Source of the DNA: Platycnemis pennipes
Taxonomy: Eukaryota > Arthropoda > Insecta > Odonata > Platycnemididae
DNA length: 64,000 bases
NCBI GenBank assembly: GCA_933228895.1
Contig: OW121855.1
Span: 31,448,698-31,512,697 of the forward strand
Reading direction: 5' to 3'
Part shown: positions 1 through 12,660 of the stretch, one piece after another
How positions within the stretch are numbered: the first letter of the stretch is position 1
Layout of the letters: the number at the start of each line of letters is the position of its first letter
Program-made: the position numbers and the translations under genes
The notes under the pieces: generated by a model
Seen by the model: the letters and a program-made list of their open reading frames with translations, nothing else
Told to the model about the DNA's origin: nothing
Database searches by the model: none

Positions 1-922
1 AAATTTGTGCCACATGAACATCCATGATCAAAGTAATTCTGCTTCGCCAAGCATACTAATATGTTTCGTTGCTACGGTTGCTACTACAAAAACTACACGA
101 AGAATATTATAAAAGAAGAATTAATTCAATTGACTAGTTACATTGTTTTGATCGTGAAACTAATAAAAACCCTGAAATCACTCTATGAGGGAAAATAAAG
201 CATGGAAGTAAATAAATTATGAGCTTCATGAGTAGTAGTGTTAAAATCTTGATATTTTTATAATTCGATGATCTATCCAATTAATTTCAGGGGATTAATG
301 AAATAACTTCTTCTCAAGAGTTATTTCTGAAAAGAGAGAGCGATAAATTTACAAAAAAGGACCTCTAATAATTATAATAAGAATATCAAAACAAATCTCA
401 GGGATTTAAATAATGCTTAGAGCATTATATGATAAGTGAGCTGAAAGGATGTAGTCAGCAATTCTAAAGATTGTTCCTGCGAAAATAGCTAATACAGTTA
501 TGTATCACCAAGCATTTTCACACGAATATCGCCATACTCAGACCATTCTTCTTAACTAATTCATTCATAATCCTTTTAGTTATTAATAACTACTCGTTAT
601 TACTCGTTGAAGCAATGTACCCGTGTTTATATCTTTCTGTACTTTTGCAATGGAGTGAACTAAGCGGACCATTTATCAAGGCCTGTCCACATAGGGAGAA
701 CATTTTCTGATAATTTGGTTCCAAGAGAGTTGATGTGCGTAATATATACCTATGTGATACATTAGGACCCTATTTCAAGCACCCGAGACTTCCTCGATTA
801 TATACCGACATGACGGTTGTAATGCCCAATGTAGGGTCAATCGAGGTCAAAGACTTACCTCATGTTTTCTCCTCCCTTGAAATAGCGCGATTCTCTCATC
901 ACTGTTAAATCACTGTTTAATA

Positions 923-963
923 GCTACCTTTTGTGATGTAATCTGTTACATCACAAAGGTAGC
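923..963. repeat. Near-perfect hairpin, 18-bp stem and 4-nt loop
   Basis: Left arm 923-941 (GCTACCTTTTGTGATGTAA) is the reverse complement of right arm 946-963 except for one extra T in the left arm; the loop is TCTG. Two such arms this close are unlikely by chance in ordinary sequence. It could be a tiny fold-back element or the end of a decayed inverted repeat. No function is implied. Confidence 0.8.
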
Positions 964-2317
964 AAAGCAAACCCTAGAAATGATGTGATCAGATGTAATA
1001 TGTCTGATTGTGACGATCCAGGAGATCTGGTCATTCAAATCAATGACCTTCTCTGATTCAAGTGAACATTTGTATGAAAGCCATATTTTGCTGTTTGATT
1101 AATTGTAATCCATCAGAGAGCTCTCAATTGTATAGCCTCATACGGAATGTTATCCAAAACCCCCTGAATGAAAGCTTGAAGGATAAAGCAGATATTTTTT
1201 AAGCAAAATCTAGAAAAAAAGGGTTGGGAATGTGTTGCCAGAACCGATATATACCTTGATAGACTCATTTAACACGAGTGGCGTAAATTTTCGGTGGTCA
1301 AATAGATTCCGAAAGCCAAAAGAAATATTATAATATATAAGGCACTTCACCTGCTGTTGCTAGTCATCAGTTGGCGTACAGAGGAAGAATTAGACTGGCA
1401 CATAAACGCCCGACCGACAACCCTGAAATTGGATTGGTCTTTGATTCTTCCTACAATCGCCATATTTAAATAGGAAATTCCACATCGGCTCGTTACAATC
1501 CATAGGATTCCTGAGGCTCTAAGAACACCTAATATAACTGTACATTTTTTTGTAATGATTGATTACGCAAACAACCCAATCCAATTTCATTAATAATATG
1601 ACCACAAAAGTGATCGGTATATTGATAACGTTTGATGCCAAGATATAGATAGTATTCTTAGGATATTTTTCTGCAGTTGAACATGGCGTTAAGCATAATA
1701 AAATTAAGTTTGGAAAGTGAGTGAATTGTATATTGACTATCTTTGAGTATTTTAATCACACCGGCTTTCTAAAATATCTGGATAGCCATATGAGTTCAAT
1801 GTGATTCAATCACCAATGACCTAAACCTAAAGGATAAGTCGCTACGCATTTTGTTATAATTAGTCATCCCGTGGAACCTGGCGTTTCCTTCACTAGAAAG
1901 AGAATAAGAAACATTTTCCCAACGGCCTCTAGTATGGGACACTACTGTATGAAACAGGAAATATTCCTTTTCAAGAAATTCAGTGATATGCAGTCTCCAA
2001 GATGGAAATCCGGATGATTCGTTAACACTTCACATACTAAAAGAAACGCTTCGTCACTGTAGAATATATTCAAAACGGAAATATTACCAATATCACCTCT
2101 GTTGTAGGATCAATTTTTAATGGGTGTTTTTCAAGGCTGTTTCTGCACTAATAGGCGCTTCAGAACGGGAGAAAAGGTATAAGTATGGGAATGGGAGGGA
2201 CTGGGGTCACTCACTCCTCACTTAACATTTTTAGGATCAATTATATTACCCTTGGTTCTATTATTTTAAATCTGGATTCCAAAGCAGTCCGCAATTTCCA
2301 ATGGGAAGACTTGATAA

Positions 2318-2346
2318 ACGATGCTAACTGAATCAGTTAGCATCGT
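2318..2346. repeat. Perfect 29-nt palindrome
   Basis: ACGATGCTAACTGA (2318-2331) is followed by a single central A and by its exact reverse complement (2333-2346). The downstream sequence GTTAGCATCAT repeats part of the right arm again, so the site has been duplicated locally. No neighbour explains it. Confidence 0.85.
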
Positions 2347-3215
2347 TAGCATCATTTAGAATCTTGTCCTGATTTGACAACATTGGATATAGTTGCATTA
2401 TTTTAAATCCATAATTACTTATTCTCACATGAAACTAAGAGACTCAGCACTACCATCTCCATTTTTTTGGGAATTGTACTTGTAGATGCCTCTCTTTGCT
2501 AAATATGGCATCTTACATTACATTTTTCTAAGTAGGTAGTTACAGGGTAAATATGTTTAATGCTCTGTATAATTTCACCGCTCAAACACAAATACATGTA
2601 CCGTCAGCACCTACATACGTGTTAACATACAGAAATTCTCAGATGCTAGGAAATATTATCCCAAAATTACTCCGCAATATGTCTTAGAATTGGAAAAATA
2701 ATGAAACTCTCTCATTCCGTTTGAAGACTTTTCTTTCTCTTTTATTTTATTAATAGAACTTTTTGCCTGAATGCCTTCTAAAACGCATACGTTTATTATT
2801 TAAAGAAAATATTGCTTTACTTTGAACGTCAAAGGAAACAATGCAAGCGGAGTTTGTTGCCAACGTCGACCACAGACCACAGAAAGGCTCCTCGACCGTC
2901 CTAAAAGAAGCGCCAGATCCCCGGATGAATGCGCTTTCTAGTACAGCTCATGCGAAACCTCATCTGCCGCTCTCAAAGCAAGCCCTGTTCAGCTAACATT
3001 GCTCGGTGCCGTTACACGTTACAACAGGCCAGGATGGCCATGGCTTTTCCTTGGATATCAAAAAGGAGCAAACGAAGTTAGTGTGTTCCTATATCATGGA
3101 GTTCTGAGGGGCATAGATGCCTTACCCTTAGACAGCCGTTCAAAAATCAATATCTATACATGCCTGTAAAATTATTTATTATTTTTTTTTGATAATGAAA
3201 TAATCAAAATTATAA

Positions 3216-3835
3216 CGGGTTGCCGAGTAACCAGCAATGAACCAAGTAAAAGAGCAATTGCCAGTAGAAATGCCCAGGCGAAAAGGGCATTTTACCAAAA
3301 GAGGATTCTGCCTACAGCTGCAAATACAAGCGTGAAAGTGAGGAAAAATTTCATTAGAACATTCATCTGGAGCATTTTAATATATGGCAGCGAAGCATTG
3401 ACGATAACAGCAACAGTTAAGTCAAAGCTGGAAGCGTTAGAAATGTGGTGCTACCGAAGAATGATGAAGATAAAATGGATCGACCGAATGACAAACGAAG
3501 AAGTCTTAAGAAGAGTGGGAGAAAAGAGATGCCGAGATGAGAGAAAGGTGGGATGAAAAGAGACGTCTACTGAAAAGCCTAAAAAGAAGACGGAACAACT
3601 TAATCGGCCATATCTTAAGACACGATGGCCTAATGAAGACAATTGTCGAGAGAAAAGTAAACGGGAAGATTGGAAAAGGCAGGCCTAGTGTGAGATATGT
3701 GGAGCAAGGTGCGGTGGATGTAAAAAAGAGGAGCTACGTCAATATGAAGAGGTTGGCCGATAGAAGAATCGAGTGGAGAGCTGTGCCAAATCAATCCTAG
3801 GATTGTTGACCAATGATGATGGTGATGATGCATGA
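3216..3835 (+). mobile_element. 5'-truncated RTE-like LINE, C-terminal RT tail (copy a)
   Basis: Two open frames (about 3223-3556, then about 3550-3800) together read as the C-terminal part of an endonuclease/reverse-transcriptase polyprotein of the kind widespread in insects. Landmarks in order are AQAKRAFYQKR, VRKNFIRTFIWSILIYGSE, MWCYRRMMKIKWIDRMTNEE, LIGHILRHDGL and a GRPSVRYVEQ segment, ending in a stop near 3800. A small insertion around 3525-3560 shifts the frame, so it is dead. The coding part is followed by a short GATGATG-type repeat (about 3812-3830), typical of an RTE 3' end. The catalytic RT motif and the endonuclease are absent because of 5' truncation. It is the best preserved of five copies in this window. 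Confidence 0.82.
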
Positions 3836-6659
3836 AATTGCTGTCGGTAACCCACAGCTGACAGGGAATAACCAAGCAACGAAGATATTATCAATCCTCA
3901 ATCTGCTTTATTCTCATGCGTCACTTTCTCCTTGCTCAATTAAATGTGCTGTTTCTTTAATTAAGTGTTAAATCATATTCATTGCTCATGAATTATCATA
4001 AAATCTGTTCCATGAAGCTGCACTTTTAATCATTTCAATGGCTAGTCTGAAAACAATGAAGTAAATTTTTTAACTAAAATTCTCCTGAGTCCCATAAGCT
4101 TGTCCAAACATGCATCCAGTATTTTCAAAGGATTACTCTCCGCTCTTATTCTTCTTACAATATCCCGATGATGCTCAGATAACATTAGCGCATTCATTTC
4201 TTCTGAGGCAGAATGAACCATAGTCCATGGGCTAATCATAAACATATTAGAAATATTACACACGTTTCCTGTTTAGCTCAATTTTGCATATTAAACAAAC
4301 ATAAATTGACTCACACTACCCACGAATTTTGCAATATTCAAGTTGCACAATGCCTGAAAAAATGTTTGCATTCAGAATGCAATATATTGTTGTATAACCA
4401 CAGTGTAGAAGGCTCAGGGAAAAAACTGGCAAACTCAATATCATTCTATATTGTTTTCACGATAATAGGTGGAAATTGCATTACCCTGGGGGATTGGCAC
4501 CAAAACAACGAAAATAAAATTAAGGTTTTAATTCAACAATAAAATGCATGGCAAGGAGCGATAACAGTCGGGATTATTTTGAACTCATTTTCAGTAACTG
4601 ATGATTCAGTATGTTAGCAAAAGCAAATAACGCAAGACTAGATATTAGTCGATTGCACATTTGCTATGATAATCAGATCAGGTAAATCAAATAAATCAGG
4701 AAAAATACACATTATTGGGTAAAAAGTGCCCGCTTTACGTCGAAGACAGCTTTTCCGAATGCTGAATAGGTCAAAAATTTTCATGAACACGATGAAACGA
4801 ACAATATGGATTTATACACGAGTCAATATGGAGCTCAGAGCACATGACGAAAGTGAATATTGGTTGAGACTTCAGATAACCTGCGATACAAAGCTTAACC
4901 TGTGGACAACAGTCTCTCATAATGAGTGCTAATACGTTGTCTAAATTGCATATTCTTTCGCAAAATAAGCTTGGGATTAGATTTATGACCTCATGTCTGA
5001 GAGACGACTTTCACTTGACATGTTTAACTATCTAACCATTGCTTTGCACACTTTTTTCTCTTAACCCCTTTTTATATTCAAGGGATTTACATCCACAATA
5101 TGAGCTTTATGTTGCTTTGTGGAGCACTTTGAATATTTGGATGGAAGTATTTTAAGATTGGAAATTTTGGAAAACCATTGCAAACTCTTTTCTTCTGTAT
5201 AATTAATGCCAAAACGTAAAATTCTCAAGAACTTCAATTTCGAAGGTGGATTCATTCAAGACGTTAATATTAAAGGCCACATGAATTTTTCAGTGAAATG
5301 CAATATTTGGCGAGGAAGCAAGGAGATTAAAATGTGATGGAATTATAATCGTGGCTATCCAAGAAGCAAGGTCACCCATAGGGTTTGGTACGAATAAAAC
5401 GGGCTTGCTAATCACAATACTCACGAATTAAGTTATTATCGCACGCAGTAAACCGTAGAGCTGTAAAATACGTAATGGAATGCATGCAGAAATTGCGTAT
5501 ACACGCAACCAAACGCCAATTATTTTGCTTAAACAGCTGTAATTTAAACCATATTTAAGGGATAGAAATAAAACACAGCGACATTAATTATATTAATACC
5601 TCCCTTCAATAGCCTTTGAAATGTTAACAGTGGTATATGCGATGAATTTTGGGTGATATTTCATTGTCGTTAATTTCTTAATACACTTGCAGTATCAATG
5701 AGGAGCAATAGAGAACGCAATGATTTGTGTTGAGAAGGTGGAGCTTCATCATAACCCATGGGCCAGAATGCATACACCACCTGCAGTACATTATGACCAC
5801 CTTGGAAAGAATCCTAATCCTTTTTAAGTTTAATTGGCATTAAAAAAAATATGGTGTTAATGTATTAGCGGGATGACATGTAAGTGCCTGATATACAATA
5901 CAGATTTCATCAAATCGTAGGATTTACACTTTTTTATTTTGATACACGTGAATCTCTGATCAAGTGGTCAACCTTTTGACAAAAACTCGCAATGAAATCC
6001 GGATATAGAGAAATCCACGAGGTCTTACTACCTTCTTAGAAAAAGTTTACACTCCTAAATAGGGCATGAAAAAGTGAATAATTCACATAGAACTGGAAAT
6101 CCATAAATTTTATCGATATAACTAAACTCTTTCGCTAGAAAAAAAAGAGGCTAAGATGCTCCGTGATGTATTGGAATAAGTCTTCCAAAGATATTTTTCC
6201 CGTAAAACTAGACGCGCTCTTCCTGGTCGAAGGTTGGTCGTTCGACGGCTTCATTTATTCCAACACGACGCTGTCTGAAGATTTGTGGATTCGCAGAGGG
6301 ATTACGCAGCCATTCGCATTCCACAACCGCACTCCTAATCTCCGCTCAAGTATTTCTCCAAAGTCCTTTCATGCCACGGACTTGAGTTTAGCCCGAATGG
6401 GAAAAACAAATTGCCGGACATGGGCGGCAGAATTAAGAATTTCGGAAGAGGCACGGGAAATGCAGATGTGAATAGCGAGGTGGAGGAAGGTAAGGAAGAG
6501 TGAGGACAAGAGATGAAAACACGAGGAAGGGTTGAGCCCGGGACACAATCAACGTTAAACGGCTGAGGTGAGACGTTTACGTGAAGCGTGAGACGAGAAC
6601 GTTCTTTCTAGTGGACACAATCAACATACGCGACTCGCGCGTCTGGAACAATGTTTACT
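3836..6659. other. Unassigned DNA
   Basis: Two open frames of about 100 codons (4213-4542 and 6163-6471, plus strand) have no recognisable domain, no convincing signal peptide and no splice context I would trust, so I do not call them genes. The motif GGACACAATCAAC occurs twice near 6540 and 6614, just before the TIR element that starts at about 6660. Confidence 0.45.
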
Positions 6660-7171
6660 TGAAAACAAAATCGCAATTCTGTACACGAAATCGTTAGATG
6701 GAAACGAAAAAAGAATTTTAGTGAAAAAATTAATCTTCTAACCACAACCATTCACTCATAAATCATAAATTTAAATAAGCATAAGGTGACACCCACCGAT
6801 TGCTTTGATAACATTGACGTCATTTTCCTCCCGTCCTTGACTGCTTTTAGGGGAAGGAAAGGAAATGTAGGGGGTTCTCAAAAGGTCTGCTAGCACAGAT
6901 GCTGTCGCAACTGCTCCTATTGGCAGATTCAGCTGTGTGTCCCCCATTGCAATAAGGCAAAGTAGCTTCGCGGGCTCAGTTGTGATTGTACGAAGTCGAT
7001 ATACGTCAAAGGTTGCACCACGCCCACTCTTCCGATAGGGTTAAAAACATCAGTTTTTCGCCGCTTATAACACGAGAAATAATTGACGGATCAAAAAACG
7101 GAAAAATACGGGTCTTTTTATTTTACAAACTCTATCAGATTCGGCAATAAAAAATATGGTACACGACCCCA
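6660..7171 (-). mobile_element. TIR element family A, copy 1 (non-autonomous DNA transposon)
   Basis: One of five copies of a roughly 540-bp element, here in reverse orientation. It ends in GGTACACGACCCCAT (compare the family end AATGGGGTCGTTTACC reversed), while the other end has lost several bases of the AATGGGGGCGTTTAC terminus. Internal landmarks shared by all copies include a CCAAT-type box, reading TGATTGTACGAAG here on the plus strand, and the segment ATAATTGACGGATC. This copy also keeps a perfect TGACGTCA palindrome (6815-6822). No coding capacity, so it must be mobilised in trans if at all. I see no clear target duplication. Confidence 0.8.
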
Positions 7172-9789
7172 TCGACTGACGATATCTGACGCAAAGGAAA
7201 TCTGTAGCGAACATAAACAGGAGCTTACAATTCATTTTCAAAACTGTAGAGGTACTTACGTTTGCCGTTAATGAAGTAACCAGATCGCATAAGTTCATTA
7301 TAGTTCACATGACTTAATTCATGAAAACCTTGTTTAATCCTTCCTAACGAAATGTTCACTATCTAACCAATGTCAACATTGGCGAACAAGCTTTTTCATG
7401 TTACCTTATAAAATCTCACTAAAACTTCAAATAGTATTCATTCGTTGATTCCCTTATTACAAAAAATCAGGAAATTCTCTATGCTAAAACCTAAGACTGA
7501 AATATGTTTTACAGTATCTGAGACTAAAATTTTAGTTCAGGAGAGGCATGCATCCACTTGTAACTTCCATAACTCCCCTCAGATGGCTCCCTTTTCGCCA
7601 AATTCTGGGGCAGTTTTCATTGGATCATTGGACAAGCGGATGGAATAAGGTGGAGGGGAGAATAGAGGAAAAAGAGACCAAGATGACTTTATCCAGTCGA
7701 AATAACACAACCCTTTAAATGCTCCCCACCCCCGCTAACTCCCTATGGCCCACAAAAGATGATCGTCCTGGCAATAATGGCGCGGTGATGAAGCATACGC
7801 ATTTGAGAACACGTTTCGAAAGACAGAAAAGATGAATGTGCTGTGGGGAGGCAATAAAGATTTCAGGCCACATTCATAAATTGTGGCGGAAGTCGCCGCT
7901 ACGCTTCCGCGAAATCTCAAGTGAAAATCACGCACCTGGTGAAAAATATGATACATGCCGATGAGGAAAAGGCATTCGTAACATGATACGATAGCCCTCT
8001 CTGGACAGGACCGCGGGAACTGATTGCAAAAGGACTTCAGCCTCACAAAAAAATTGAACTAGGTGTTTAAGTTTTTTTGATGTGTCTAGAAGAATTATCA
8101 TGTGATATCCGGGTGGATGCTGCAGCATCTAACGTGTATAGAAACAGCGGCTGATTCAAATTTTAAACTCAAAACATTTGGGCCAAGGTGTGTTGTAAAA
8201 TGTACCTATCATTAAATGCTCCCCGTACACCAAAAGAAGATTGTCATGAGGAAAACAAATTCCCTCATACCAGAGGTGTATTGGTTGGGTTGATTTCCAA
8301 AAAGTATTAAAGGGTAAATTAAAACGCACTTTACATCCACTCTAATAACAGTCCTTATGTTAAGGAACGAGTCATTTTAAGTACATATTAACAATACAAT
8401 GAGAATATGTACTTAAAATAGAGGAATTTATGCATATTATTATTAATTCAATGTCAAATCCACTAATAAAGGCTCACATTGGAAAATTATTTTCTCCTTA
8501 AGGAGTTTATTGTATCCTGGCAGCTCACGGGTAATTACGGTTAAACGACGGATTGAAAATTAACTATCCGCCAGTAAGTAACAACTCTATGCCACCAAGC
8601 GTGATAATGGACCACATTGATGATTAACTCACCCAATTGTGCATTAGTTAGGAACATGATGTATCCATTGAATTTAAATAAAACTTTTAGTATTATGGGC
8701 ACATTTAATTTATTATTTGGTAGAGTATGTAAGCACACGGAGTTTTATCTCAAGAAATGAGTAATACATTCAAAACGCAAAGACAATGACTCTAATAGTC
8801 GAGGAACTACAGAAAATTGAATGAGTCAGGTGCCAACGAGTACATTACGGGCTGTTCTGAAGCACAAGAGAGAATCTCGCCAGTCAATTGGGAAGAATCT
8901 ACCCCAAGGAATCCCCCGATCCACAGTTACATCCCTCCTCTCACCCACCGTGAAATAAATGCCACTGTCATCCCATCTTGACATCATTAAAGCTCTGAGA
9001 GGTCCTCCGACGACATTGGGGTACTCGGCGACACAGCCAGATGTGGGGAAACCGGGAATGCTTTTCCCTTAAAACATCTGACCGATTAATCAACCCCGGG
9101 ATGCCAAAGGCCAGGAGCCAGCGCCGGATTGTGAATGTCACTGACGGAAGTTGGGTCTGGAGATGTAAGGTCCACTCAACAGGACACCGTCCGCGTTCCT
9201 CAGCTAGAGAAACACGAGTATTATTCAGCACCACCTACATGCAAACAGGCGAAGTATTCCTTTTTACCCAAATGCTCGGCTTGATTCTCCAAACAAGAGG
9301 ACATTTGCATCTGGCGGAACGAGTCCGGAAGTAGGAAATATTCCATTTCTCTCTCTCGCTAGTAACAAGCTATTCGGCTGAAAGCACTCACTAGTCTTGG
9401 CCTGGCGAGTTATTGGGAGATTCCTAATACTATTTTTCCTATGGATTCACAGTTTGGCGGTGGAAAGTATACTTATGCTTCTGTGATCGTGTTTGATAAC
9501 ATTGCAACTGGAAAGACAACTCCGAGAGATTGGGTAAAATTACGGTTTCATGAATTTAATATGAAATCGAGTAGTGAGAATGTTTCTTGTTCAACCATTT
9601 TAAGCCTTTTTTTCAAGCTAAGATCCTTACAGCAATTATTCAACATCTCCTTTTTTTTCCAACTCCCATACGCAATTTACCGAAGTGATACCTCAACAGC
9701 TCATTTCCTAAGATTGGTTCGACTATGATCGCCTTTTAATTCTCCTATTGGTTAATCTAATAGTTTTCAAACATTTTCTCTTTTAGCAC
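7172..9789. other. Unassigned DNA
   Basis: Contains the hairpin at 8374-8419 listed separately. Open frames such as 7735-8046 (minus), 8968-9234 (minus) and 9041-9334 (plus) overlap or stand alone and resemble no family I know. The sequence near 7716 and near 8216 shares a short stretch (TAAATGCTCCCC), possibly a decayed duplication. Confidence 0.4.
8374..8419. repeat. Perfect 16-bp inverted repeat with 14-nt loop
   Basis: ATTTTAAGTACATATT at 8374-8389 and its exact reverse complement AATATGTACTTAAAAT at 8404-8419 enclose a 14-nt loop. The stem is A+T-rich and shorter than a typical microRNA precursor, so a fold-back remnant or a cruciform-prone site is the simpler reading. Confidence 0.9.
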
Positions 9790-10260
9790 GCTTACCTATT
9801 CACTCCATAATTTTCTTGTATAGCCTTCCATTGTTTTTATTGCCGCTCACTTTTCCCATTACGTCAGTTTTCAGTCAGATCATCTTGTCTCAAGATGTGA
9901 GTAATTAGGCAGCTTTTCTTGAAATTTTTCATCTCTCTTTTCTGTCAATCATCTCAGGCCTTCTTCGGACGTTTCTCGGTCAATCCATTTTATACGAGTT
10001 AGCACTCGTAGATTCTTAGACAAAACACATTCAAATCTTGTCATGTATACAGCTGTTTTGTTCCATTCTCACTTTCATAAAGACAAATAATCTATATGTA
10101 TGTTTTAATAAAGTGTTTCCTTACTTCTAAGGTAGTATTTTCGGCTGTGAGTAGATTTCTCCTTCGGTAGAGTGCCCGCTTAACCTGAGCTCTTCTGCTT
10201 CTTATTACTTTCCTGCTTCTCCCATCGCTGGCTGCTCGGCTTCCCAGAGAGCGATACTCT
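9790..10260 (-). mobile_element. RTE-like LINE tail (copy b), decayed
   Basis: Read on the minus strand, about 10256 to 10092 encodes YRSLGSRAASDGRSRK, then RAQVKRALYRRRNLL and LEVRKHFIKTYI. This matches the KRAFYQKR...VRKNFIRTFI stretch of copy a at 3216-3835. Past a stop, lower coordinates continue in shifted frames with MKWIDRETSEEGL (compare IKWIDRMTNEEVL in copy a) and weak similarity down to about 9790. Several stops and frameshifts make it a pseudogene. It begins slightly upstream of the part kept in copy a. Confidence 0.7.
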
Positions 10261-10924
10261 CTCATATGATGCCAAATGAATAAAGATAAATGAGGCTTCA
10301 CAAATTTTTATTTTTAGCACATTCATTATCTCGTAATTGGCACAGAAAATAATGAGTTTCATTTTATCTGCTTTGTCGACAATGTTCTCGCCACTTTCAT
10401 ATTTTACTCCTTATGATACTTCCTATGGCACCCAGTCAATTTAAATACCCAGTTTCTTGCTAACTACCCGTTGCGCCCTTAAAATATCTTCACAATTTCT
10501 TTTTGCCTTCAGAAGTGCCTACCAACGTTTTCCATTTTTTACAGCGATACCCAAAACGGTATGGGATGCAAAATGTGATATATTAGAGCTATATCGTATT
10601 TAGCAACATAGTTCATATACTTGTCACTCTGTTCACAACTCATTTGGTACAAATACGTAAATAATAAATACTAGGACGATTGCAATTAAAAATATAAATC
10701 AATTTGAAGCAGCTTGCGGATGCTGAAACGAGGTTACACACTTTGATTTAATCAAGAAACTGCTCAGAGCGGTGCATGCATCATGCAGTGGCGCAACATA
10801 TGAAATTTCCTTATGCACACGTATCGCAATTTTTTCCGCTCCTAGAGGCTAACCCCCTGGTTTAAGGGTCACTGGGACAAAGGTTCGCGGATTATCAATC
10901 ACGAGAACCGCGTGGAATACGACT

Positions 10925-11240
10925 CGGCCCTCGGACAGAGTCCACTATCCAATCGACCCCAATCCACGACACCGTCTTAGCGCAGCATCCTTTTTTTTCG
11001 TGTATTTTCGCCGTTCTAGCCGCCGCGCCGCTTTCACGTTGCGAAAGGTGGTGGGTTGGGGGTGGACGTAAGAGAGGGAGGGCGTAGCGTCTTCCGTGGC
11101 GCCAGGCAGGTGCGTAATGAGACGACGGAGGCTGTGGAAGAGGTGGGAGAGGGTGCCTTCTTCCCTAATGGAGCGGAACGCGCCGAAGTTTTGATGTTGG
11201 CGCGAGATTCGGACGCCCCCAAAACGGTCGTGACCTAGGG
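10925..11240. other. G+C- and CpG-rich patch
   Basis: This stretch is clearly richer in G+C and CpG than its flanks. It carries overlapping open frames on both strands (about 10945-11247 minus and 11056-11238 plus) that look compositional rather than coding. It could be a CpG-rich promoter or exon, or part of an unrecognised repeat; nothing in it decides this. Confidence 0.35.
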
Positions 11241-11537
11241 TTGCCAACTCTCCCGTTTTCCTTGGAAGACTACTGAAATTGGATAATAATATTTAACGTC
11301 GCGCGTCTTTCTCTTCCCTTACCGCTTTCACCCAGCTATACTGTAACGTCGGATCCCTTTCAAATTATCTCTGCATTCCTTCGTGCACCAATGTATTAGT
11401 TTTTTTTTAATCCCATACAACTTTCTTACAGGAGCGGCTCACAGTAAATTACAACTCCCTTACTCTCACCCGAAATGATCCCGCGAGCAAACCCTTTTAC
11501 AATGTATTTCTCGGTTGAAACTTTCGCGGGTAATTAT

Positions 11538-11705
11538 GGATGTATATATTTGTTCTTCGGGTGTACCCCGTGTACTATTACCAGGTGTGATACCTGATGT
11601 TTCGTGGACTTTACTGGTCACTTTATCAAAGGGAATCCTTTCCCTTTGATTAAGGTACACCCGAGGTACACGCGGGGTACAACCGAAGAACAAATATACA
11701 CATCC
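11538..11705. mobile_element. 168-bp fold-back (MITE-like) element
   Basis: The left end GGATGTATATATTTGTTC (11538-11555) continues through CTTCGGGTGTACCCC and is mirrored by the right end, which reads inward from 11705 as GGATGTGTATATTTGTTC and continues CTTCGGTTGTACCCC. The arms are roughly 32-40 bp with few mismatches. Inside is a second perfect hairpin, TCAAAGGGAA TCCT TTCCCTTTGA (about 11625-11648). A direct repeat CCTTTTACAATG occurs just outside the right end and about 35 bp before the left end; it may be a target duplication with extra left sequence, or a coincidence. Confidence 0.75.
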
Positions 11706-12379
11706 TTTTACAATGAGTCAACAAAAATAATCTAACCAATTTACAGAACAGAAAGTACCTAAATAAAATGATATTAAAGAATCGAATTCCAAAATCGTAG
11801 CACCTAAGCATCAAACGTGACAATATCCAATATTCCGAGTCCAGTGTACTTATTGAGGAGTATATCTGAGGTGGTCTTTCGTTGCCTGCCTCGGCAGAGT
11901 TTTTTACGTGACACTATCTTTTAAAAAATCACCTCACAGGGATCAGATGGCTTCTCCGAGCCATCTCATAGGTAACAAGTTCTGCTAGGTCGATACGTGG
12001 ACAACCTTATCCTTCCTTCGACTTCGAAGGCTACCACCCTTCGTCCATAAGGCATTGGAACCTCTGATGCAACTCTCACTGCACCCGCCTATGAAGTCCT
12101 ACAGGCACGGGTTCAAGAAAATCCCTCCCACCACGGCAAGAAGTAGCTGATGAGAAGAAAAAAATCATCTATAATGCTGTGTATTAGACGGTTAGCATTT
12201 CCAGTGAATGAAAGCACCGATTTTATTCAAGAATGGACAGCATCACCAAGGCAATACAAAGGGGGTTCTCCACGATCCTCTCACTATTCCATTGATTACC
12301 CTCACCTATCTCATTTTAATGAAAATCTCGGGAAAATCATGTCAATTTGAAAACTGTATCTCTAGGTAGACATTGTTAT
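11706..12379. other. Unassigned DNA
   Basis: No gene recognised. The part 11880-12140 is moderately G+C-rich with several short local palindromes, for example around CCTTCGACTTCGAAGG near 12014, and might belong to an unrecognised repeat. Confidence 0.4.
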
Positions 12380-12660
12380 CGAAGAATTATGGAGGTAAAT
12401 AGTTCGACTGTGTAAGAAGCAAATAAATCCGAAGGAAATAGGAAGAAATAAGAAGCCTGATGAAACTTTGAAGTGAATGCGGAACAGCGTAATCTCCCAT
12501 ATGGCGAAAAGAGTGGCAAAGGGAGGTGACGTGGGAAATACAAGGAGCAAATAGAAATGGACGGAAACGAAAATACTAATGTACAAATGAAGAGTTTAAG
12601 GCAAATTGAACTTGAGTGGAGAGTTGAGGTAAGTCGACCTTAGAATTGATGACTGGTAAC
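12380..12660 (+). mobile_element. RTE-like LINE tail (copy c), heavily decayed
   Basis: Frame-broken similarity to copy a. The piece MRNSVISHMAKRV lines up with RRNNLIGHILRHDG. The nucleotides ATGAAGAGTTTAAGGCAAAT and the following GAGTGGAGAGTTGAGG near 12583-12626 match the copy a 3' coding end (ATGAAGAGGTTGGCCGATAG and GAGTGGAGAGCTGTG). Many stops. The match is clearest at the 3' end and fades towards 12380. Confidence 0.5.

Larger units (their letters stand above)
1..3215. other. Unassigned A+T-rich DNA, no gene seen
   Basis: No open frame of useful length and no recognisable transposon coding sequence on either strand. The only structures I can support are the two palindromes listed separately at 923-963 and 2318-2346. 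The part near 2850-3030 is somewhat richer in G+C but encodes nothing I recognise. Confidence 0.5.
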
